Origin: Butyrivibrio sp.
GTDB lineage: Bacteria > Bacillota > Clostridia > Lachnospirales > Lachnospiraceae
NCBI GenBank assembly: GCA_022486625.1
Contig: JAKVKH010000006.1
Location: 44,345-108,344, forward strand
DNA: 64,000 bases
Direction of reading: 5' to 3'
Positions within the stretch are counted from its first letter, which is position 1, and every line of letters begins with the position of its first letter. Below are positions 29,007 to 38,805 of this stretch, in pieces. The notes under the pieces are model-generated. The model saw only the letters and a list, made by a program, of their open reading frames with translations. It searched no databases and was not told the DNA's origin. Position numbers and translations under genes: made by a program.

Positions 29007-30335
29007 ATGACGGGAGGAAGCATGGAGGAGCAAGGATTAATATTTCATATTGATGTAAACTCCGCATTTCTGTCATGGACTGCCGTAAAACGTCTGCAGG
29101 AGGATCCTTTGTCGGTGGATCTGCGTACAATTCCGTCTGCAGTAGGCGGCGACAGAAAAACGCGGCACGGAATTATTACCGCGAAGTCCATTCCGGCCAG
29201 AAAATACGGTGTGACAACAGGGGAGCCTGTGGTCAAGGCACTTCAGAAATGTCCGAATCTTGTACTGGTCGAGGGTGATTTTGAAACCTATCGGAAATAT
29301 TCGCATGCATTCATTGAAATTCTGCACAGATATGCACCGGTGGTCGAGCAGGTGTCGATTGATGAGGCATTCCTGGATCTGACAGGGACAGAGAACATGT
29401 ATGCACAGCTGGCAACACCGTCACAGCCGTTTCCGATCTGTCTGGCGGAAAAAATCAAGGATGAGATCCGTGATACGCTTGGCTTTACTGTGAATGTCGG
29501 AATTTCTACAAATAAACTGTTGGCGAAGATGGCAAGTGATTTCACCAAGCCGGACCGGATTCATACACTGTATCCGGAGGAGGTGCCGCAGAAAATGTGG
29601 CCGCTTGAAATCGGAGAACTGTACGGCTGCGGCAGGGCGACTGCACAACGGCTTAAAAGTCTTGGCATCAGGACAATCGGAGATGCTGCGCAGATGAAGG
29701 AAGAAACCCTGCAATCCATGTTGGGCGAAAAGGGCGGTACATATATTTTTCAGAGCGCAAACGGAATCAGCACTTCAAAGGTCAGCGGAGAAACGGAAGA
29801 AGCCAAGGGCTATTCCAATGAAACGACAACAACGCAGGACATTACAACAGAAAATTATGTTGCGGAGGCAACACCGATCCTGCGATTGCTTTCTGAAAAA
29901 GTTGCAGAAAGGCTTCGAAGGGATGGGGTGTATGCACAGACCGTCGGTGTCAGTGTGAAAACGGATGATTTTAAAAGGCATTCCAGACAGACCACGCTGA
30001 AAGAATCCGTAAACAGGACGGATCTGATATTCCACACCTCGGTGGAACTTCTGAATCAGATGATGCTGGGAGCAGACGGACTTTTTATGAAGGGCAGTCA
30101 CATCCGTCTGATCGGGATATCGGCGACCAACCTGGATCATGGGGAATATCGTCAGATGAGTCTGTTTGATCTGCCATCGAAACAGAAAACGGCGTTACCG
30201 GTGAGGAAAATGACACTGGAAAAAGCTATTTCTCCGGAAAAGGAGCAGCGTCTTGATGCAATGACAGATAAAATCCGCAGTGAATTCGGAAAAAAAGCGA
30301 TTCAGCGCGGGAGTGAACTTAAACATCAGAAATGA
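29007..30335 (+). CDS. dinB: Y-family DNA polymerase IV
   Basis: IFHIDVNSAFLSWTAV, YAPVVEQVSIDEAFLDLTG, NKLLAKMASDFTKPD. Confidence 0.94.
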   Translation: MTGGSMEEQGLIFHIDVNSAFLSWTAVKRLQEDPLSVDLRTIPSAVGGDRKTRHGIITAKSIPARKYGVTTGEPVVKALQKCPNLVLVEGDFETYRKYSHAFIEILHRYAPVVEQVSIDEAFLDLTGTENMYAQLATPSQPFPICLAEKIKDEIRDTLGFTVNVGISTNKLLAKMASDFTKPDRIHTLYPEEVPQKMWPLEIGELYGCGRATAQRLKSLGIRTIGDAAQMKEETLQSMLGEKGGTYIFQSANGISTSKVSGETEEAKGYSNETTTTQDITTENYVAEATPILRLLSEKVAERLRRDGVYAQTVGVSVKTDDFKRHSRQTTLKESVNRTDLIFHTSVELLNQMMLGADGLFMKGSHIRLIGISATNLDHGEYRQMSLFDLPSKQKTALPVRKMTLEKAISPEKEQRLDAMTDKIRSEFGKKAIQRGSELKHQK

Positions 30336-30366
30336 AATCAGGCATGCGTTTTGCCTGATTTTTTTG
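30335..30366. terminator. Intrinsic terminator after dinB
   Basis: AAATCAGGCATGCGTTTTGCCTGATTTTTTT. Confidence 0.88.
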
Positions 30367-30398
30367 TTGTGCAGAGAGCCTCATTTTTTATTTCCTGC

Positions 30399-30427
30399 TT
30401 GAACGTTGGAGTGAAATGTTATATAAT
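30399..30427 (+). promoter_or_regulatory. Sigma-A-type promoter TTGAAC-17-TATAAT
   Basis: -35 at 30399-30404, -10 at 30422-30427, 17-nt spacer. Confidence 0.75.
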
Positions 30428-30429
30428 CA

Positions 30430-30454
30430 GAACATACATTCGGAACATATGTTC
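30430..30454. promoter_or_regulatory. Tandem LexA (SOS) boxes
   Basis: GAACATACATTC (30430-30441, imperfect) and GAACATATGTTC (30443-30454, perfect GAAC-N4-GTTC) just downstream of the -10. Confidence 0.8.
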
Positions 30455-30498
30455 TTAAAGCGGCCTTACAGAGAGCATGTAAAAATGGGAGAGCAGCG

Positions 30499-31959
30499 AT
30501 GATCATTGGAGAAAATCTGACACTGGAGCAGAAGCTGGAAATACTTGGAGATGCAGCCAAATATGATGTGGCCTGCACATCGAGCGGTGTGGAGAGAAAA
30601 GGAAACGGACATGGAATCGGGAATGCCGTAAAGGGCGGAATCTGCCATGCATTTGCGGCAGACGGCAGATGTGTGTCCCTTCTGAAAATTCTGATGACCA
30701 ATGAGTGCTGTTACAAGTGCAGATACTGTATTAATCGCGCACAGAATGATGTGGTACGCGCAACGTTTACTCCGGAAGAAGTCGCTTCTCTGACGATTGA
30801 ATTTTACAGAAGGAATTATATTGAAGGACTGTTTCTGAGCTCCGGGATTTATCCTGATCCTGAAGAAACGGTGAAACGCATGCTGGAGGCGGTCAGGCTG
30901 CTTCGGGTAAAGTATCGCTTTAACGGATATATTCATGTTAAGACAATTCCGGGGGCTTCCATGGAGATCACACAGGAGATCGGCTGGCTGGCAGACCGTA
31001 TGAGTGTGAATCTGGAGTTGCCTACGACAGACGGGCTGCGAAAACTGGCACCGAACAAGACCAGAGAAACGATTCTGAAGCCAATGCGGATGATTCAGAA
31101 CGGAATTGAAATGGATCAGAGAGTGCAGCAGGATCAGATTCACAGAATCGGCGTGTCAAATGATGGGATGATTCTGGCCGGAGGCAATGTCACGGGAACG
31201 CCTAAGGACAGGTTTCGGGTGCGCAGGCTTTCTGCAGAAAATGAGGGTATGAAGAATTTCATGCAGCAGAGACCGGATGGCAATATGGGGCGATTTGTAC
31301 CGGCGGGGCAGTCTACGCAGATGATTATTGGAGCAACAGGAGAGAATGATTACCAGATCATGTCGGTGACGGAACAGCTTTATCAGAAATTTGATCTGAA
31401 AAGAGTTTTTTTTTCTTCCTTTGTCAATGTGAATCATGATTCAGATATGCCACAGTGGGGAGGCAGAACTATTCTGGACAGGGAGCACAGGTTGTATCAG
31501 GCGGATTTTCTGCTGCGTTTTTATGGCTTTGATGTGAAGGATCTGCTGACACCGGAGAGACCGAATTTCAATATGCTGTTGGATCCGAAGTGTGATTATG
31601 CGCTCCGGCATCTGGAAAAATTTCCGGTGGAGATAAACCGGGCGTCATATCAGGTTCTGCTGCAGGTTCCGGGAATCGGTGTGACAAGTGCCAGAAGAAT
31701 TGTTGCAGCCAGAAGAGGTGGGATTCTGGATTTTGCGGATCTGAGCAGAATGGGTGTGGTGATGAAACGTGCAGTTTATTTTATTACCTGCAAAGACAAG
31801 ATGATGTATAGAATCAATATGAACGAAAATACACTCATGAGTTATCTTGTAGATGACAGCAGCAGGTTTCTGCTGACAGAGGAAGGCGTGCAGTATGAGC
31901 AGCTGTCTTTGTTTGATTTTGGCATGGGAAATATAGGGCAGCAGGTATCAGGTGCCTGA
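30499..31959 (+). CDS. Putative DNA modification/repair radical SAM protein (TIGR03916 type)
   Basis: MTNECCYKCRYCINRAQNDVVRATFTPEEVASL radical SAM Cys cluster, C-terminal HhH-like VPGIGVTSARRIVAARR. Confidence 0.92.
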   Translation: MIIGENLTLEQKLEILGDAAKYDVACTSSGVERKGNGHGIGNAVKGGICHAFAADGRCVSLLKILMTNECCYKCRYCINRAQNDVVRATFTPEEVASLTIEFYRRNYIEGLFLSSGIYPDPEETVKRMLEAVRLLRVKYRFNGYIHVKTIPGASMEITQEIGWLADRMSVNLELPTTDGLRKLAPNKTRETILKPMRMIQNGIEMDQRVQQDQIHRIGVSNDGMILAGGNVTGTPKDRFRVRRLSAENEGMKNFMQQRPDGNMGRFVPAGQSTQMIIGATGENDYQIMSVTEQLYQKFDLKRVFFSSFVNVNHDSDMPQWGGRTILDREHRLYQADFLLRFYGFDVKDLLTPERPNFNMLLDPKCDYALRHLEKFPVEINRASYQVLLQVPGIGVTSARRIVAARRGGILDFADLSRMGVVMKRAVYFITCKDKMMYRINMNENTLMSYLVDDSSRFLLTEEGVQYEQLSLFDFGMGNIGQQVSGA

Positions 31960-31980
31960 AAATAAAAAAGGTGATATACA

Positions 31981-32790
31981 ATGATGAAACATATTTTATA
32001 CTGTGAAGATTCACCGGAAGGAATACTGTCTGCAGTGCATGAAGCATATACACTCCGGTATGGTCATGCAGACACGGAGATCCGGACAGAAGGCAGAGAT
32101 GCAGAAAATATGGAACTGTTTGCGCAGACTACAAAAGTGCCTCTGAATCAGGCACATGCGGCCAGTGTCAGAGACGCACTGATCCGAAAAATCGGATCAG
32201 ATGCCTATGACATGATTATGTATACAGCATTGTCCAATGCACCGGATAAAGCGGATGTAATCTACCATTTTCTGGTGAGAGGATTTGCCAATGGAGAGAA
32301 AACGGTAGATTTCTATTCAGATCCGTATGTGGCAAGGCTTCGTACCATAGATCGCAAAGTCAGCAGAGAAACATGTCACTGGAATGAATTTCTGCGTTTT
32401 CGCGAGCATACTGCACAGATGGCGCCGGCGCTGATGCTGCCCGAAGGGGCGAACATGCATACACTGATGACATCCAGAATTACACCGGAGGCAAGAGTTG
32501 TGGTTCTGATCATGCCGCATTTTTCGGATCGTTTTCCGGAGGAAAATTTTCTGATTTATGATTCGGTTCATGATGAAGCAGGAATTCATGCTGCCGGCGG
32601 CAGCTGGTACATTTCACAGCAGATCGGGAGACAGTTTCCGGAAATAGCTGCACTTACGGGAGTGGCGGAGACAGCGGAAGAAGAGGTGGAACGTTTGTGG
32701 AAGGCGTTTTTTGATACAATTGAAATAAAGCAGCGGCATAATACAAAACTGCAGCAGAGTCTTATGCCGTTGAAGTTCCGGGTCAGTTAA
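31981..32790 (+). CDS. TIGR03915 family putative DNA metabolism protein
   Basis: Immediately downstream of the TIGR03916-type gene; ILYCEDSPEGILSAVHEAYTLRYGH and FYSDPYVARLRTIDRKVSRETCHWNEFLRFRE motifs. Confidence 0.9.
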   Translation: MMKHILYCEDSPEGILSAVHEAYTLRYGHADTEIRTEGRDAENMELFAQTTKVPLNQAHAASVRDALIRKIGSDAYDMIMYTALSNAPDKADVIYHFLVRGFANGEKTVDFYSDPYVARLRTIDRKVSRETCHWNEFLRFREHTAQMAPALMLPEGANMHTLMTSRITPEARVVVLIMPHFSDRFPEENFLIYDSVHDEAGIHAAGGSWYISQQIGRQFPEIAALTGVAETAEEEVERLWKAFFDTIEIKQRHNTKLQQSLMPLKFRVS

Positions 32791-32837
32791 GAAATGAATG
32801 AAGCAGCTGACAGAAGCAATTTTGACTTTGGAAGAGT

Positions 32838-32887
32838 TATGGTATAATAAATTCAGGTGCAGAGGCACCTGAATTTAACGAGGTTGC
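32838..32887 (+). repeat. Dispersed hairpin element, copy 2
   Basis: TATGGTATAATAAATTCAGGTGC-AGAG-GCACCTGAATTTAACGAGGTTGC. Compare 12234-12285. Confidence 0.8.
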
Positions 32888-32953
32888 GGAAGCAGAAACA
32901 TTCAGGAAAAAATTAAAAGGTCAGATGGCGCTTGCTGTCTGTGAAAGAGATAT

Positions 32954-33853
32954 ATGGCAGTCAGAAATTTAAGTTATATTGTCAGGCCGGAAGATGACGG
33001 CAGTATGGTGCGGGAACTTCTGAAAGAAAAGCTGAAGCTTTCCAGAAGAGAGATCAGTCATGCCAAGATGTATGAAGATGGAATCATGATTGATGGAAGT
33101 CAGGTAACAGTCCGACACGAAGTCATACCGGGAGAAGAGCTTCAGGTCAATCTGCATGAAAATATTGAACAGGCATCGGAAATTATTCCGCAGGAAGGCC
33201 CGTTGGAAGTCATTTATGAGGATGAAGATCTGATCTGTCTGAATAAGCCGGCAAATATGGTGGTTCATCCATCACATGGACATTTTACGGATTCACTCTG
33301 CAATCGTCTTGCGTGGCATTATCAGCAGAATGGTGAAGCACATGTGATGCGGGCAGTCGGAAGACTGGACCGCGAAACATCCGGAATTATCATATTTGGT
33401 AAGAACAGGCTGGCAACTGCGGTTCTGTCCATGCAGGGACAGAAAGGACAAAGGTTGAAGGAGTATCTTGCTTTGTGCGCAGGCACCATGGAACGAGAGG
33501 ATGGAACAATTGATCTTCCGATCAGTGATACACCCGGGATCAGAATGATCCGCAGAGTGAGTCCGGATGGGGATCGTGCGGTGACGCACTTTCATGTGGA
33601 GAGGCAGTTTGAGGGCTATGCACTTGTGAGACTTCGGTTGGAAACAGGAAGGACACATCAGATTCGCGTTCATATGGCGGCAATGGGACATCCGCTTCTG
33701 GGCGATCATCTGTATGGCACAGATCTGGATGACTGGTACGGAATGGAACGGACTGCACTTCATTCTGCACATGTGGAGATGGTGCATCCGGTGAGTGGCA
33801 GAAAAATGAAATTTACTGCTGCGCTTCCGGAAGACATGCAGGCGCTTATTTGA
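32954..33853 (+). CDS. RluA family pseudouridine synthase
   Basis: GRLDRETSGIIIFGKN and RLRLETGRTHQIRVHMAAMGHPLLGDHLYG. Confidence 0.94.
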   Translation: MAVRNLSYIVRPEDDGSMVRELLKEKLKLSRREISHAKMYEDGIMIDGSQVTVRHEVIPGEELQVNLHENIEQASEIIPQEGPLEVIYEDEDLICLNKPANMVVHPSHGHFTDSLCNRLAWHYQQNGEAHVMRAVGRLDRETSGIIIFGKNRLATAVLSMQGQKGQRLKEYLALCAGTMEREDGTIDLPISDTPGIRMIRRVSPDGDRAVTHFHVERQFEGYALVRLRLETGRTHQIRVHMAAMGHPLLGDHLYGTDLDDWYGMERTALHSAHVEMVHPVSGRKMKFTAALPEDMQALI

Positions 33854-33865
33854 CAGGGGAAGGAT

Positions 33866-34756
33866 ATGGATAAAAATCAGACAGAAAACACAATGGCAGA
33901 GGAGAGTCAGAAAAAAGAAACATATAAAAAAAATGGCAGCGGATTTCTGACGATATTCCGCTATATAATGATCTGCATATGCCTGGCAGTAGCGGTGTAC
34001 GAGGGTGTTCAGATCTATCTGGATCAGAGGGAATATCAGACTGCGGATAATGAATATCAGAGTCTTGCAGAGCAGGCGGTACAGGAAAATGCAGAGACAG
34101 CATCTTCATCGTCCGGATCGGCAGTATCCGGCAGCACTGATTTACAGGTAAATGCAAAAATCACACCGGATCTGAAGGTGGATTATGAAACACTTGAAAA
34201 GAGCAATACGGATTTTATCGGATGGCTTTCATTTGAAGCGCTGGACATCAGTTATCCGATCGTGAAGGAACAGAAAGAAAATGAGTATATTCATACTACA
34301 TTTGACGGCAGAAATAATAAAGCAGGCTGTATTTTTATGGATACACTCAGCAATGAGAAATTTGAAGGCCGCAGTGACTTCGTGTTTGGACATAATATGC
34401 GAAATCTTTCGATGTTTGGCTCATTAAAACTGCTGTATAAGAAAGGAAATGAGTATCTGCTGAAAAACAATCCGTATGTGTTTGTTTATACAAAGGACGG
34501 AATTTATCAGTATGAGGTTTTTGCCTATGAAACAACGCAGACAGGAAGTTCTGTATATGATGAAATTACTACAGACGATGCCTACGATGCTTATGTGAAA
34601 GCGGTACAGAGGCGCTCCATGTATGATTGTCCGGATGAAATTGATTTTTCGGAAAGACCGGAACTTCTGAACCTGTCTACATGTTCCGGAGCAGCAGGAG
34701 GAACAAAACGTTTTGTTGTTCATACAGTCAGAGTCAGAACATGGGAGAATTCCTGA
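33866..34756 (+). CDS. Class B sortase
   Basis: N-terminal TM, ISYPIVKEQKENEYIHTTFDGRNNKAGCIFMD, DFVFGHNM, catalytic LNLSTCSG and R near C-terminus. Confidence 0.92.
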   Translation: MDKNQTENTMAEESQKKETYKKNGSGFLTIFRYIMICICLAVAVYEGVQIYLDQREYQTADNEYQSLAEQAVQENAETASSSSGSAVSGSTDLQVNAKITPDLKVDYETLEKSNTDFIGWLSFEALDISYPIVKEQKENEYIHTTFDGRNNKAGCIFMDTLSNEKFEGRSDFVFGHNMRNLSMFGSLKLLYKKGNEYLLKNNPYVFVYTKDGIYQYEVFAYETTQTGSSVYDEITTDDAYDAYVKAVQRRSMYDCPDEIDFSERPELLNLSTCSGAAGGTKRFVVHTVRVRTWENS

Positions 34757-34837
34757 GCAGAGGATTTCTGCGTGTGTGAGGGTATGCGATGAGAAATACA
34801 GTGGGTATGACATCGACAGACTTTTCTAAAATTTTAC

Positions 34838-34865
34838 TTGACGCGTTCTTATATGACATGATACT
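34838..34865 (+). promoter_or_regulatory. Promoter TTGACG-16-GATACT
   Basis: -35 at 34838-34843, -10 at 34860-34865, directly before the riboswitch. Confidence 0.6.
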
Positions 34866-34874
34866 TTGGTTACA

Positions 34875-35016
34875 GATATTAGGGAGTAATTCATATCTGT
34901 CGTGGACAGATATTGTGTCTTTCGTCATGCCGTTTGAAAAAACCGGAAGATGCACTGAGAGAAGAATGAGACTATTATCGCACGGTTACTGATGTGCGAT
35001 AGGAGTCTCTTTTTTT
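34875..35016 (+). promoter_or_regulatory. yybP-ykoY (Mn2+) riboswitch with overlapping intrinsic terminator
   Basis: P1 GATATTAG/CTATTATC (34875-34882 / 34972-34979) enclosing GGAGTA and GAATGAGA loops plus CGTCAT and CCGG segments. The terminator GAGACTATTATCGCAC...GTGCGATAGGAGTCTC-TTTTTTT (34968-35016) shares the 3' P1 strand. Confidence 0.83.
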
Positions 35017-35061
35017 ACAGCCAAATGAATGATCCAATCATCTGAAATGAGGAGAGAAAAA

Positions 35062-37707
35062 TTGAGCGAAGAGAAACAGATGTCAGAAAAAGCTAAATGG
35101 GAAGTGCCGGCAGAAAAGCTGCTGGAGCAGTACAAGGTTACGGAAGCGGGTCTTTCTGGTGCCAGAGTGGAAGAAATCAGACGTGAAAAGGGCGAAAATG
35201 TACTGAGTGAAGGAAAGAAAAAAAGCATCATTCAGGTTTTTCTGTCACAGTTCTGTGATCTGTTGGTTGTAATTCTGATCATAGCGGCAATTGTTTCCAT
35301 GGCTTCGGGAAGCGTGGAAAGTACAATTGTAATTTTTGCGGTGCTTATTCTGAACGCGATTCTGGGAACCGTGCAGCATGTCAAGGCGGAGAAATCCTTA
35401 AGCAGTCTGAAACAGTTGTCTTCACCGAATGCAAAGGTAATGCGTGATGGTACGAAGAAGGAGATTTCTTCCCGTGAGCTGGTGCCGGGAGATATTGTAC
35501 TGCTTGAAGCCGGTGACATGATTGTGGCAGATGGCAGAATCCTGCACAGTTATTCACTGCAGGTGAATGAAAGTTCACTTACCGGAGAGTCCACAGGCGT
35601 AGATAAATTCAGTGATCCGCTTCCAGAGCAGACACCTCTTGCAGACAGATCCAACATGGTACATTCCGGAAGCCTTGTAGTATACGGGCGTGCAATGGTG
35701 CTCGTGACAGATACCGGAATGACTACAGAGCTTGGGAAGATTGCCGGTCTGATGAATGCAGCGAAGGAAAGAAAGACACCGCTGCAGGAAAAACTCGATG
35801 ATTTCAGCAAAAAGCTGGCAATTTTGATTATGGCGATCTGCGCGATTGTATTCGCACTTTCAATTTACAGAAACATGTCCATTCTGGATTCACTGATGTT
35901 TGCAGTAGCACTTGCAGTGGCTGCAATTCCGGAGGCATTGAGTTCCATTGTAACGATTGTACAGGCAATGGGGACGCAGAAAATGGCACGTGAAAATGCC
36001 ATTATCAAGGAACTGAAGGCAGTGGAAAGTCTGGGCTGTGTATCGGTGATCTGCTCAGATAAGACAGGAACACTTACACAGAATAAGATGACAGTGCAGA
36101 AGGTGTATCTGAACGGTACTGAATCGGATCCGGCAACACTTGATATCAGAGCGCATCTGTCCAGATATCTTTTGTATGATGCGATTCTGACCAATGATTC
36201 CAGTATTGTGGAAGGAAAAGGAATTGGAGATCCGACAGAATATGCGCTGCTGGAAATGTTCCGTAAGATTGAAGTGCGTGATAATGTACTTTTCAAAGAA
36301 GAAGGAATGAATGAAGAGGATGTCCGCCAGGTCATCATGCGTGATGAAGAAGTGCCGTTTGATTCTGACCGTAAACTGATGAGTACAAAGTGCAGACTGC
36401 ATGGCGTACAGACGGTGCTGACCAAGGGAGCTGTGGATGTCCTGATTGACAGATGCATCAGCATTGAGGATACGGATGGGGTACGACCTCTGACGGATGC
36501 AGACAGGGAAGCTATCAGAGTACAGAATCAGAAATTCTCCGAAAGCGGACTCAGAGTTCTGGCATTTGCCTATAAAGAGTCAGAAGAAAAACTGACAATC
36601 GAAACCGAATATGACTATACTTTCCTTGGACTGATTGCCATGATGGATCCGCCAAGACAGGAATCTGCAGAAGCAGTTCAGGAAGCCAAAAAAGCAGGGA
36701 TAAAGACCGTCATGATCACCGGAGATCATAAAATCACAGCAACTGCAATTGCAAGGCAGATCGGTATTTTTGAGGATGGAGATCTTGCACTGACAGGTGC
36801 TGAACTGGACGCAATGACTGACGGAGAGCTGGATCAGAGGATTACCAGGATATCTGTATATGCGCGTGTGTCACCGGAGAATAAGATCCGTATTGTAGAT
36901 GCATGGCAGAGAAGCGGGAAAATCGTATCCATGACAGGAGACGGCGTAAATGATGCACCGGCACTGAAGAAGGCAGATATCGGCGTTGCCATGGGAATTA
37001 CAGGAACAGAGGTATCCAAGGACGCGGCAGCAATGATTCTGTCAGATGATAATTTTGCAACAATTATCAAAGCAGTGCTGAATGGCAGAAATGTTTACCG
37101 GAATATTAAGAATGCCATTCTTTTCCTGCTTTCAGGTAACATGGCAGGAATCATATCTGTACTATATACCTCTATTATGGGGCTTCCGGTACCGTTTGCA
37201 CCTGTACACCTTCTGTTTATCAATCTGCTGACTGATTCACTGCCGGCGATTGCCATTGGTATGGAGCCTTCAGACAAAACACTTCTGAATGAGCCTCCGA
37301 GAGATTCTTCTGAAGGTATCCTGACAGGAAAGCTGATCTGGAAGATCATGGGGCAGGGTGCACTGATTGCGGCAGCAACCATGACAGCTTTTTATATCGG
37401 ATTGCAGACAGATGCAGCGGTTGCTTCTACCATGGCATTTGCAACACTGACACTGGCAAGACTGTTCCATGGATTCAACTGCCGTGGAAAAAAGAATATT
37501 TTCAGGCTGGGATTCAAATCTAATCCGTACAGTCTGGCTGCATTTGCCAGCGGAACATTACTTTTGGCATTTGTTATTTTCGTGCCGTTTATGCATGGAT
37601 TGTTCAGTGTGGCGGATATTACCGGTACGGCAGTGTGGCAGATTATCGGACTTGCAGTTTTGCCGACTGTAGTAATTCAGTTCCTTAAAACAATCAGAAA
37701 AAGCTGA
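35062..37707 (+). CDS. P-type cation-transporting ATPase (Ca2+/Mn2+ type)
   Basis: CSDKTGTLTQNKMTV, MITGDHKITA, MTGDGVNDAPALKKADIGVAMG. Probable TTG start after GGAGAG; ATG alternatives at 35029, 35047, 35080. Confidence 0.94.
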   Translation: MSEEKQMSEKAKWEVPAEKLLEQYKVTEAGLSGARVEEIRREKGENVLSEGKKKSIIQVFLSQFCDLLVVILIIAAIVSMASGSVESTIVIFAVLILNAILGTVQHVKAEKSLSSLKQLSSPNAKVMRDGTKKEISSRELVPGDIVLLEAGDMIVADGRILHSYSLQVNESSLTGESTGVDKFSDPLPEQTPLADRSNMVHSGSLVVYGRAMVLVTDTGMTTELGKIAGLMNAAKERKTPLQEKLDDFSKKLAILIMAICAIVFALSIYRNMSILDSLMFAVALAVAAIPEALSSIVTIVQAMGTQKMARENAIIKELKAVESLGCVSVICSDKTGTLTQNKMTVQKVYLNGTESDPATLDIRAHLSRYLLYDAILTNDSSIVEGKGIGDPTEYALLEMFRKIEVRDNVLFKEEGMNEEDVRQVIMRDEEVPFDSDRKLMSTKCRLHGVQTVLTKGAVDVLIDRCISIEDTDGVRPLTDADREAIRVQNQKFSESGLRVLAFAYKESEEKLTIETEYDYTFLGLIAMMDPPRQESAEAVQEAKKAGIKTVMITGDHKITATAIARQIGIFEDGDLALTGAELDAMTDGELDQRITRISVYARVSPENKIRIVDAWQRSGKIVSMTGDGVNDAPALKKADIGVAMGITGTEVSKDAAAMILSDDNFATIIKAVLNGRNVYRNIKNAILFLLSGNMAGIISVLYTSIMGLPVPFAPVHLLFINLLTDSLPAIAIGMEPSDKTLLNEPPRDSSEGILTGKLIWKIMGQGALIAAATMTAFYIGLQTDAAVASTMAFATLTLARLFHGFNCRGKKNIFRLGFKSNPYSLAAFASGTLLLAFVIFVPFMHGLFSVADITGTAVWQIIGLAVLPTVVIQFLKTIRKS

Positions 37708-37847
37708 AAAAATTAACAGAATAACGATAAAACGTCTAAAAAATGCTGCAGGTATTCGATATTGCATTTTCACGAATTCTGAGATATGATAAATATGTAA
37801 TAAAAACGCTATTTATGTGTTATAGGTGTGCACAGAACGGAGAGCCT

Positions 37848-38408
37848 ATGAAAAATAAAATCTCGAGAATTCTTGCAACGCTTGTACTTGTGGTGATAAC
37901 AGGATCCTGCGTGGCATGCGGAGCATCACAGCAGGCAAGTGTAGATTCAACGGCAGCAATCAGAGGACAGGGAGTGGGTGCCGGAGAAACATATATTGAT
38001 GATGCAGCAATTGCGCTTGCCGGTCAGACACAGAGCAGTAAGGACATTACGACCGCTGCAACATCGGCACTTTCGCTGGTGAATACGCAGAGAGCAAATG
38101 CAGGACTTTCAGCACTTCAGTGGAGTCAGGGACTGGCAGATGCAGCGATGGTAAGAGCACAGGAAATTGTAAAGACATTTTCGCATACAAGACCGGATGG
38201 CAGTGACTGGTGGACTGTGAACAGCAATCTTCAGTATGGCGAGAATCTTGCGAAGCTGTATAATTCACCTGACAGTGTAGTGGCGGCATGGATGGCATCT
38301 CCCACACATAAGGCCAATATCATGGATTCCGGATATAAGACCTGCGGAATCAGTATATATCAGACCGGAGACGGTAACTGGTACTGGGCACAGGAATTCG
38401 GGTATTAA
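37848..38408 (+). CDS. CAP/SCP domain protein, lipoprotein-like signal
   Basis: Signal with VACGAS lipobox-like, then ALSLVNTQRANAGLSALQWSQGLADAAMVRAQE...FSHTRPDGSDWWTV...GENLAK. Confidence 0.9.
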   Translation: MKNKISRILATLVLVVITGSCVACGASQQASVDSTAAIRGQGVGAGETYIDDAAIALAGQTQSSKDITTAATSALSLVNTQRANAGLSALQWSQGLADAAMVRAQEIVKTFSHTRPDGSDWWTVNSNLQYGENLAKLYNSPDSVVAAWMASPTHKANIMDSGYKTCGISIYQTGDGNWYWAQEFGY

Positions 38409-38441
38409 GGCAGAAGATGCGGAAAGAATAAAAGATCAGGG

Positions 38442-38471
38442 TTGACATTTTTACAGCACACGCTTTATAAT
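38442..38471 (+). promoter_or_regulatory. Promoter TTGACA-18-TATAAT
   Basis: Consensus -35 and -10 hexamers directly before the second T-box leader. Confidence 0.8.
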
Positions 38472-38475
38472 GATA

Positions 38476-38768
38476 GCAATTTAAATCGTTGAAGAAGAGT
38501 AGTACACATGATATATTCCGATACAGAGAGTCGCGGATGGTGGAAACGTGGCAGGCAAGGTGATGTGGAATGGACTTCTGAGAGCAATCCGAACAGCAGT
38601 AGGTGAGCCGGAGTATCGTCTCCGTTAACAAAGCAGCGTCTGTGATAGCAGATGATAAGAGGGTAGATCAGTGATGGTTTACCAAAGCAGGGTGGCACCG
38701 CAGGATGAATTTACAGACCTGTCCCGGCAGATAACAGGAGTTATTTGCTGTGGACAGGTCTTTTTGTG
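38476..38768 (+). promoter_or_regulatory. T-box riboswitch leader, tryptophan specific (UGG specifier)
   Basis: Specifier loop GGAA-TGG-ACTTCTGAG with TGG at 38571-38573; T-box AGGGTGGCACCGC at 38689; terminator AGACCTGTCC...GGACAGGTCTTTTT. Confidence 0.92.
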
Positions 38769-38805
38769 CGTGTCTGCAAAATACAAATTCAAGGGAGGAA
38801 ATATT

